DNA of 64,000 bases from Bacillota bacterium (GTDB lineage: Bacteria; Bacillota; Clostridia; Lachnospirales; Cellulosilyticaceae): assembly GCA_023393125.1 (NCBI GenBank), contig JAEWMQ010000101.1, positions 37,341 through 101,340 of the forward strand, written 5' to 3'. Below the pieces are notes generated by a model that was not told the DNA's origin, made no database searches, and saw nothing but the letters and a program-made list of their open reading frames with translations. A program made the position numbers and the translations under genes. This document shows positions 26,577 through 33,806 of this stretch, piece by piece. Position 1 is the first letter of the stretch. Each line of letters opens with the position of its first letter.

Positions 26577-28094
26577 ATGAGAAAAATACTAACACTGGGA
26601 ATAAGTTTTATATTACTAGCAACTTCTACTTTTGCAGCAGAAGGTGAAATGGGAAGTTTTGGTGGCATTACACCAGGGGTTAAATTAGAAACTCTAACTT
26701 CTATGGCACAAACGAGTAAGAAATCTACTACCTCCAAATATACGTTACCTTATAAAGAAAACATCTATTTAAGCGGAAAAGCAGAATTAGTAGAAGGAAC
26801 AGTATCTATTTCTCCGGGAAAAGGTGTAGATAAAGAAAAAGCCCAAGGGACATATACAGAAAGATATGTTATGGAGGCCACGAATACTGATGGTACAGTA
26901 AAGTTGACTAGAGATATCACCTTTGAAACGCAGTACATATATGAAGCTAATAGAAAGCAGACTACTAAAGTAACAACAGCTAAAAAGTGGAAAGAAGTTA
27001 TTACAGTAAGAGGAAAAAGCTATAAATTAGATAGTACTAAATCTCAATATTCTAAGAGTATTCTAGAGGATGAAACACCAGGAGTTCTCTATTATAGAGG
27101 AGATGTACATTACGAAGCCGTTTATGAAGGTGTGGGAAATCCCGGAGAAGAAAAAAATATTGTGGTAGCGGTAAATGCGCCTATTTATGGCTACGAACAA
27201 GCATTTTCAAAAACAGAAACACAAAAACGAGAGATTACTATAGATTTATCTAGTGGTAAAGGCTACGCAATAGAAGAAACACCAACTGTAACTGTCTACC
27301 GAGACATACAATATGGAGCTAATGAGCCTACTGCTATTAGTATGGCAGGTAATTATAAGGAAATTATACGAAGTGAAGGCGCTTTAAGTTATAAAATTTT
27401 ACAAGGAAATATTGAGCTATATGATGATGAATTATCTGGCATGATTAATATAGAAAATAGCCCTACTATTGAGCAGCTTTCTATACCAACAGCACTTAAT
27501 CTAAAGGGACATCCAGCAGAAACTCAAATTAAGAAAATGTATAGCATGAAAATTTTTGATGAAAATCCACTTACCTTTTCACCTAATCAAGTTGTAACTA
27601 AGAAGGAATATGTAAAAATGCTTGTCACAGCACTTCAAATTCCATTGCCAGAGGAAAAGAGTACACGTAGCTCTTCCAAAAAGGAAGCAGAACCGTCCCC
27701 ATTTAATGATATTAAAGAGGGGGATAGCTACTATCCATATGCCATGGCTGCCTATAATGCAGGATTGGTTGATGGAGGGTATTTTAGTGGTAATACTAAG
27801 ATGACTAGAGAGCTAATATATGTACTTAATGTGAGAGCAATGGGGTTAGAAAGATTAGGACTAGGGACCATGGCAAGCTACACACCATTTGTAGATGATG
27901 GGCAAATCGCGACATGGGCTAAATCTTCTATCTATGCAGCAAGTAACTTGGGTATTATAACTCCTAGCAATGGCTATGTATTTCCTAAAAAGATAGTCAC
28001 TAAAGCAGAGTGTGCTACATTTTTAGATCAGTTAATTAATTATTTAAGATATGAGTTGCAGAAAGACTATAATGATAAGATGTTAATCGGATAA
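26577..28094 (+). CDS. S-layer homology (SLH) domain protein
   Basis: A 505-residue exported protein. A signal peptide ends near residue 20 (STFAA). An N-terminal beta-rich region (about 25-310) of unknown fold follows, then three SLH repeats (about 315-365, 375-440 and 440-495). The third carries TPFVDDGQIATWAKSSIYAA. SLH domains bind pyruvylated secondary cell-wall polymer and hold proteins on the surface. AGGAGG precedes the ATG. It is co-transcribed with the preceding secreted protein. A copy of the dispersed word forms AEPSP in the linker between repeats 1 and 2. Confidence 0.88.
   Translation: MRKILTLGISFILLATSTFAAEGEMGSFGGITPGVKLETLTSMAQTSKKSTTSKYTLPYKENIYLSGKAELVEGTVSISPGKGVDKEKAQGTYTERYVMEATNTDGTVKLTRDITFETQYIYEANRKQTTKVTTAKKWKEVITVRGKSYKLDSTKSQYSKSILEDETPGVLYYRGDVHYEAVYEGVGNPGEEKNIVVAVNAPIYGYEQAFSKTETQKREITIDLSSGKGYAIEETPTVTVYRDIQYGANEPTAISMAGNYKEIIRSEGALSYKILQGNIELYDDELSGMINIENSPTIEQLSIPTALNLKGHPAETQIKKMYSMKIFDENPLTFSPNQVVTKKEYVKMLVTALQIPLPEEKSTRSSSKKEAEPSPFNDIKEGDSYYPYAMAAYNAGLVDGGYFSGNTKMTRELIYVLNVRAMGLERLGLGTMASYTPFVDDGQIATWAKSSIYAASNLGIITPSNGYVFPKKIVTKAECATFLDQLINYLRYELQKDYNDKMLIG
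27687..27699 (-). repeat. Dispersed word inside the SLH gene
   Basis: GCAGAACCGTCCC is read as A-E-P-S-P in a flexible linker between SLH repeats, a site that tolerates change. Confidence 0.65.
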
Positions 28095-28107
28095 TAGAAT
28101 AGGAATA

Positions 28108-28152
28108 AATAGGGACAGGTCTTAAACTTAAAATTTAAGACCTGTCCCTATT
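28108..28152. repeat. Inverted pair of the dispersed word between convergent genes
   Basis: Perfect 19-bp arms (28108-28126 and 28134-28152) each hold GGGACAGGTCTTA around a 7-base AT loop. It lies between the convergent SLH and deacetylase genes and could end both transcripts. Confidence 0.92.
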
Positions 28153-28162
28153 ATATTGAAAA

Positions 28163-30067
28163 TTATTGAGTTAGTTTTTCTAAAGTAGAAATAAGTTCTT
28201 CAGGTGACATGGTGTTAGGAACATTAATGCGTTTTAGATTAGAGGTATTTAGACCTGTCCCTCTTTCAGCTAGTTTAGTGATTTGAAAATCAACACCTAG
28301 TTCTGATAAGAGCTTCCTTGTATAGATTGTATTACGAAACTGAGGATAAGCTACTACAAATACATCACGTGGTCCTAGATACTTCTCGATGAGTCCTCTA
28401 GAGTGAGAGATATGATATCGTACATCTTTTAATGAGAGATAGGGAAGTGGTGTATGATTATAACCATGAGATTGAATATCAATTAAACCACTGTCTTCCA
28501 TTTCCTTTGCTGCTATCCAACCAAAATGCCTATCGGTATTGTCCTCTTTCATATAATAAGCAGAAACAAAGAGTGTAGCGGGAATATTATACTTTTTATA
28601 AATCGGATAAGCATTAGTATAATTATTTAAGTAACCATCATCCATAGTGATTAAAAGAGGCTTTTCCGGTAAACCACCCATGCCATTTACATAGTCATAA
28701 AGTATTTTAAAATTAATAGGTGTATATCCGTTATCTATTAATGCCTTCATTTGAGCATCGAACAAACTTATTTCAACACAGCTATTATTTTCTTCTGTAG
28801 TCACCGTCTCTGTAACGGTATGATACATCAAAATAGGAATGTACGTAGAATGATATATTGGTCGACTAGTAAGTGGAAAATCTTTTAAGCTACGTTCAGC
28901 ACGTAAAACTGCATTGTCATTTTGAATTATTAAATCTATACTCTGTACTTCGGTTATTTCACCAGTATTATCATAGCTAAGAGCTTTAAATCTAGTTATG
29001 CCATTGGGTTCTGTAGTCGTATCTATTTTAGCTACATAAGGATAATAGCTTTGCATAGATAATTCTTGGTCTTCTAATCTGTAGTGAATATAGTTTGTTT
29101 TAGAAGTGCTTTTAGTTTTCCCAGGTAAGATAGTTGCTTCAGGCGCAAGGAGAATTTCTTCTGTTCCAGTCAGGATATCATAGCTATCTAAAAGTTCATA
29201 AGGAGAAGTGGTAGATAAAGGGACATCCTTAAGTGTTAACCATGGCTCATTTAGCAAACGACCATAGATGTTCTGATAGGTAGTATAGTTCGGATTGTCG
29301 GCCGTAAGTACAAAATCATCCTTCAGTCCAAAAGGTAATTTAATAAAAGAAGAAAAGATTGTCTGACATTCAGGATATTGAATGGCTAAAGTGTAGTATA
29401 TAGCATTAATTTCTTCAATAGCTTCTCTAATATTATCGTTATAGCGGTTTATTAAATCTTCTTTAATATATAGGTTTTTTGATCCATTAAAGTAGTTATA
29501 AATGGTGCCGAGTTTTTCTAAGTCATTAGTGCTGCTAATATTGACACCTATATTGGGGATGTTATCTAGTTCATCATGTTTTTTGATTGCTGATAAATCT
29601 TTAGGATAATAAATGACTTCAATATTAGAACTGTTTTGATAAATTAATAGAGAAGTAAAATCGTTGTAGAGTTTCATATAAGATGTCTCATCTATTTCAT
29701 CATCTGGGATTAAAGAAATCGTAATTTTAGGTACATAAGTTGCTAATGAAGCAAGTTCACTAACTACATCATTGAGTGGCATAGCCTCGTCTCCCAATGA
29801 AATACTAATATTAAGAGTGTGAATAGGAGATGATTCGTCAGTTGTTTGCGATAAGTTGGATTTTAACTGTGATATCAAATGGGCTGTATAACTTAGTTGT
29901 GATTCCAATCTAAAAGTGGAAGTGGCATCTGTCTTTAAACGCATGATTTGTAAACTATCTTTTTCACTACGAGGAGGTAGGGAGAAAAGATAGATGGCAG
30001 CACTACTTATAATAAGCAGTAAAAAAATAATAATATATCTATATTTAAGTAACTTCTTTATTAACAT
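28163..30067 (-). CDS. Membrane-anchored polysaccharide deacetylase with large N-terminal region
   Basis: A 634-residue protein. One N-terminal membrane segment (about 10-32) leads to some 370 residues of unknown fold. A C-terminal NodB-type deacetylase domain begins near residue 405 (IPILMYHTV). LLITMDDGYLNN near 470 gives the metal-binding Asp pair, and IQSHGYNHTPL near 530 gives the HxxxH histidines. Such enzymes remove acetyl groups from cell-wall or surface glycans outside the cell. The ATG is preceded by GGAGG on the minus strand. The gene ends just past the inverted-word hairpin. A copy of the word lies near its 3' end in codons for RGTGLN. Confidence 0.85.
   Translation of the reverse strand: MLIKKLLKYRYIIIFLLLIISSAAIYLFSLPPRSEKDSLQIMRLKTDATSTFRLESQLSYTAHLISQLKSNLSQTTDESSPIHTLNISISLGDEAMPLNDVVSELASLATYVPKITISLIPDDEIDETSYMKLYNDFTSLLIYQNSSNIEVIYYPKDLSAIKKHDELDNIPNIGVNISSTNDLEKLGTIYNYFNGSKNLYIKEDLINRYNDNIREAIEEINAIYYTLAIQYPECQTIFSSFIKLPFGLKDDFVLTADNPNYTTYQNIYGRLLNEPWLTLKDVPLSTTSPYELLDSYDILTGTEEILLAPEATILPGKTKSTSKTNYIHYRLEDQELSMQSYYPYVAKIDTTTEPNGITRFKALSYDNTGEITEVQSIDLIIQNDNAVLRAERSLKDFPLTSRPIYHSTYIPILMYHTVTETVTTEENNSCVEISLFDAQMKALIDNGYTPINFKILYDYVNGMGGLPEKPLLITMDDGYLNNYTNAYPIYKKYNIPATLFVSAYYMKEDNTDRHFGWIAAKEMEDSGLIDIQSHGYNHTPLPYLSLKDVRYHISHSRGLIEKYLGPRDVFVVAYPQFRNTIYTRKLLSELGVDFQITKLAERGTGLNTSNLKRINVPNTMSPEELISTLEKLTQ
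28249..28261 (-). repeat. Dispersed word inside the deacetylase gene
   Basis: TTAGACCTGTCCC. On the gene's coding strand it reads GGGACAGGTCTAA, split as G-T-G-L-N. This is another frame than in the other genes, and the most distal copy in the window. Confidence 0.7.
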
Positions 30068-30464
30068 GATTTCCTCCAGTAAATGTAATATCTATAGTGA
30101 TTATATACTTCTATTCATTCTTTTTATCAGTGTAGCTTATAAAAGTAAAGAATGAAAGAAGTAAAAATGCTTTTTATAAATAAATTAGAAATTATAACAT
30201 TCCATCTAAGTAGTGCTATCGGAAAAAAGACGTAAAATAGTAAAGTATAAATTGATTTAAAAGATGGGAATTATTATGATGTATAATTGCATACAAATAT
30301 ATTACGAAAATGTTAAAAGTATTAATAAAACGCTATTTTGAAATATGGATATATTATGAAAAAATATTTATTTATCAAGAAATTTGGAAATGTAAAACTT
30401 ATTATGTAAATAAATGTAAGACAATAAAAAATAGTTAAACTTATATGATACCAATAAATGGATG

Positions 30465-30493
30465 TTGAAATTCTATAGTCATCAATGTATAAT
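30465..30493 (+). promoter_or_regulatory. Promoter of the first CAO-like surface gene
   Basis: TTGAAA (30465-30470), 17 bases, TATAAT (30488-30493) is a consensus sigma-A promoter. Transcription should begin near 30500, giving a leader of about 450 bases. Nothing else is recognised in 30068-30460. Confidence 0.75.
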
Positions 30494-30499
30494 GGAAGT

Positions 30500-30950
30500 A
30501 ACAAAGGGGAAAAACCTTTGAATCTTAGCGAAAACGCGAAAGAAGATAAAGATATTACATACATATTAAATATATTACAAGTTATTACATTGTATCGAAA
30601 ATGACTTTGAAATCACATCTATTCATACTAAACATAATTAATCAAAAATATAATTAAATAAGATGAAAATCAGTATTTAAACTAATCAGAAAGTATAGAG
30701 TTAAGCGAAGTATTAAGCTTGAAATACATGATTAATATTTTAGATTTTAGAATTTGTATTTCTAAATGAAGAATATATAAGAATAGTATTAAGATGATTT
30801 ATCCATAATTTATATAATTGAATAATGAAAGTTAGCTTAACGATAGAATGAAGACAACAAAGTCAGGAACATCTTTCCTCCGCGTAAGTTTTTCGCTTAA
30901 TAGAATTACGTTAATTAACACAATTTATATACATCAGGAGGACTTACATA
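30500..30950 (+). promoter_or_regulatory. Long structured 5' leader
   Basis: The leader opens with two hairpins: CAAAGG/CCTTTG (30502-30520), then ATCTT...AAGAT (30522-30547) enclosing GCG-AAAA-CGC. AGCGAAAACGCG at 30527-30538 is also complementary to CGCG (30881-30884) plus TTTTCGCT (30890-30897) near the 3' end. The two ends could therefore pair over 350 bases. I do not recognise a known riboswitch. Long leaders are common on S-layer mRNAs, where they stabilise the message. Confidence 0.5.
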
Positions 30951-33182
30951 ATGAAATTACGTCAGAAATTAGCAGTAGTTTTAGCTTCAGCAATGGTAGT
31001 AACTGCAGTACCAGTAGTAACAATGGCTGAGTCAACAAATAATATTACAAAGGTAGTAACAGTAGCAGAAAAAACTCCAATTAGCGATGCTACAACAGCT
31101 CCACAACTTAAAGTTGAATTAGATGATTATGATAAAGATTCAACAAAAGAAGAAGTATTCTACCTTCAACTTGAAAATGCAACATGGAACTATGATGAAG
31201 AAACAGGTAAACTTCAAAGTAATGGTGCAGATTGGGTAAATACAGATCCAAACTTTAATGTAACAGTAATTAGTGACACAGAAGCTAAAGTTGTTGTTGA
31301 AGAAGGTGTTGAAAGCTTAGGTGCAATTAGAATTCCACTTTTAACAACTGTTAAATCAGGGGATGCTAAAGTTTCAATTGTAAATAAAGGTAACACAACA
31401 GTATCAACAGGATCATACGTATTCGCAACAACAAATGAAAAATTAGCAGTTGTAACAGTAGGTAATACTACTCCAACTCTTTACAAAGAAGGTAAAATCG
31501 CTGATATCATCTTAACAGAAGCATATGAAGGTTCATTTGCATCATTAACAGATAATACAATTGAGCTTACAATCCAAAATAGCGATTTCATTTTTGATGA
31601 AGTAACAGGAACTGTAAAACTTGAATACGGATTTGCTGGAAACAGTAATACAGTACCTGCAATTGCAGATCTTGTAGCAGTTGATTCAAAAGATGAGCAA
31701 GTATTAAAAATAACATTACCAAAAGATCTTAAATTTGATTCAATTGGTCAAATTAGAATTCAAGGACTTAAAGTTAAATCAACATCTAAAACACCTGAAA
31801 CTGGTGATTTAACAATCGATATTACAGGTAAAGCAACTAAAGATCAAACAGATGTAAAAGTGGCAAAAATTACAGAATATGGTAATACACTTTCAGTAAA
31901 AGATGATAAAGCTGTAGAAATCGTAGCTGGACAAAGTAAAGCAGTAGAATTTACACTTGCTGAAAATGTAGAAGATTCAATGATAGCAAATCGTGAAGTT
32001 GAATTTAAATTAGATAAAGGTTATTTCGCATTAGAAGCAGATAGCAAAAAAGATTCAGAAACAGAAGCAAATTTAATTGCAAATATCAACTCTATCAAAA
32101 ACGGTAAAACAGAATTATCAAGTGAAGAAATTAAAAATGCAATTGTTGATGTAACTGTAGAAGAAGGTAAAGTAATTGGTTTCACAATGAAAATGCCAGC
32201 AACAGCAACAGCACTTGATAAATTTATTATCAATGCAGATGTATTCGTTGGTTTAGAAGAATCAGGAGATATCACACTTACAGCAGAAGGACGTGCAATT
32301 GATAAAGAACTTAGTGTTGTAGTAGCAGATGCTAAACAATCAATTGAAGTAACATCAGAAGCTGCTATCCTTAAAGTAGGACTTAAAGGACAAGAAGCAG
32401 GTAAGATCACAATTAATGAAAAAGAAAAAGAAATGATCAAAAAAGGTCAAAATATTGAGATTGTTTTACCAACAGAAAAAGGAATCACTTTTGCAGAAGC
32501 TCCAGAAGTAACAGTAAAAGGAGATCTTCAAATTGGTAAAGTTAAAATTGAAGATATTAAAGAAGATGGAAAAGTAACAGGTCAAAAAGTAGTAATTCCT
32601 GTAACACGCGCATCAAAAGAAGCTTCAACAATTGAAATTGCTAACTTTGTAATCGATACAGATCGTACAGTAGCAGAAGGTGCTTATGATGTTACAATCG
32701 GTGGTGCAGCTTTAACAGCTAACAATGACAGCATTACAGCAGAAGACTTCATTACAATTGGAACACCTAACACAGAAGACTTAGGTTCAAATGGACTTAA
32801 AAAAGGTACATCTACATTCGTAATTGGTGAAAGCAAATACACAGTAAATGGTGTAGAAAAAGCTATGGATGCTAAAGCATTCATTCAAGACCCAGGTTAC
32901 ACAATGGTACCAATGAGATATGTTGCTGAAGCATTTGGTGTAGAAGGAAACAACGTTTTATTCTCTAAAGGTGTTACAACAATCTTTGCAGGATCAAGAA
33001 CTATCCAATTAACAAATGGTAGCGATGTTGCTGTTGTTAATGGTGCTCAAATCAAGATGGCTACAAAAGTAGTAATCAAAGAAGGTAGAACATACGCACC
33101 AATTGGTGAAGTTGCTCAACTCCTTGGCGTAACTAAAACATGGGATAACACAACAAAAACAGCTACATTTACAAACAAATAA
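30951..33182 (+). CDS. Surface protein with C-terminal CAO-like domain (paralogue 1)
   Basis: A 743-residue exported protein. The signal peptide MKLRQKLAVVLASAMVVTAV is followed by cleavage near AMA/MAE. Repeated beta modules fill residues 30-600. The C-terminal 120 residues (STFVIGESKY..., SYIQDPGYTMVP-like, RTYAPIGEVAQLLGV, ATFTNK end) match the copper-amine-oxidase N-domain-like fold (PF07833 type), which in clostridia is often a surface-protein terminal module. GGAGG precedes the ATG. Codons are strongly biased (ACA, GTA, AAA, GGT, CTT), as in highly expressed genes. It could be an S-layer or other abundant coat protein; no enzyme function is implied. Confidence 0.82.
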   Translation: MKLRQKLAVVLASAMVVTAVPVVTMAESTNNITKVVTVAEKTPISDATTAPQLKVELDDYDKDSTKEEVFYLQLENATWNYDEETGKLQSNGADWVNTDPNFNVTVISDTEAKVVVEEGVESLGAIRIPLLTTVKSGDAKVSIVNKGNTTVSTGSYVFATTNEKLAVVTVGNTTPTLYKEGKIADIILTEAYEGSFASLTDNTIELTIQNSDFIFDEVTGTVKLEYGFAGNSNTVPAIADLVAVDSKDEQVLKITLPKDLKFDSIGQIRIQGLKVKSTSKTPETGDLTIDITGKATKDQTDVKVAKITEYGNTLSVKDDKAVEIVAGQSKAVEFTLAENVEDSMIANREVEFKLDKGYFALEADSKKDSETEANLIANINSIKNGKTELSSEEIKNAIVDVTVEEGKVIGFTMKMPATATALDKFIINADVFVGLEESGDITLTAEGRAIDKELSVVVADAKQSIEVTSEAAILKVGLKGQEAGKITINEKEKEMIKKGQNIEIVLPTEKGITFAEAPEVTVKGDLQIGKVKIEDIKEDGKVTGQKVVIPVTRASKEASTIEIANFVIDTDRTVAEGAYDVTIGGAALTANNDSITAEDFITIGTPNTEDLGSNGLKKGTSTFVIGESKYTVNGVEKAMDAKAFIQDPGYTMVPMRYVAEAFGVEGNNVLFSKGVTTIFAGSRTIQLTNGSDVAVVNGAQIKMATKVVIKEGRTYAPIGEVAQLLGVTKTWDNTTKTATFTNK

Positions 33183-33199
33183 TAAATAGCTCAGTATAA

Positions 33200-33560
33200 A
33201 AAGAGACTATGCAATATCTAAAAGATGATTTCTGTATTCTACAGGAGTCATCTTTTTTTTACGTCTTATTTTACAAATAAGTCCATACTTATTCATAATA
33301 CGTATCACTTTTTTGTGATTCATTACTATATCATGTTGTTGAACTTTTTTAGATATCTATTTACTTGATATTTCTTCTAGAGTTGTGAAGTAATCAGATA
33401 TTTATCTCTTGGTAATAACTTTATTTCTCCAGCATCCTTTCTAGTTCGTCTAACTTTTTTTGAAACTCATTTTCCATTTGTAGATAAGCCATTTTACCCT
33501 TGGCATATTCATTTATAGCATACATCTTGAAATTTTCTGAATACGTAGACAAAAACGTGG
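33200..33560 (-). pseudogene. IS3-family transposase relic
   Basis: Read on the minus strand, fragments of an IS3-type element remain: an OrfA-like stretch (NEFQKKLDELERMLEK then stop), and further on IRIMNKYGLICKIRRKKK, typical of the OrfB N-terminal region, joined directly to TPVEYRNHLL of the OrfB C-terminus. The middle of OrfB, including the DDE catalytic part, is missing and frames are broken. It fills most of the 624-base gap between paralogues 1 and 2. No intact ends were identified. Confidence 0.72.
33220..33260 (+). terminator. Terminator of paralogue 1
   Basis: AAAGATGA (33221-33228) pairs with TCATCTTT (33248-33255), with an inner CTGT/ACAG, followed by five more T. It lies within the transposase relic, whose antisense C-terminal codons form it. 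Confidence 0.75.
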
Positions 33561-33703
33561 CGTTAGCCACTAATGTTCTGCAAATATTTTTCTGGCTATA
33601 GATATATGTTATAGATTGTAATTATAATATATTTTCAAAACTAGTTTAAATAATATAAAAAAAATAAATAATTTACATATAAATTACAAAGTGAAAAAAA
33701 ACA

Positions 33704-33732
33704 TTGTAATGCAAGTATCTTCTAAGTATAAT
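33704..33732 (+). promoter_or_regulatory. Promoter of CAO-like paralogue 2
   Basis: TTGTAA (33704-33709), 17 bases, TATAAT (33727-33732). The predicted leader is about 65 bases and ends in AGGAGG, unlike the 450-base leader of paralogue 1. Confidence 0.7.
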
Positions 33733-33806
33733 AACGATACATGGTATTTACATAATTTTAACAATTAAAACACTATGTTAACAAAGAAAACTAGGAGGAT
33801 TATATA

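Noticed and set aside
30500..30560. Hairpins at the start of the surface-gene leader as a known riboswitch
   Set aside because: I compared them by memory with c-di-GMP, purine, SAM and T-box consensus features and none fits; I kept them only as an unassigned structured leader.
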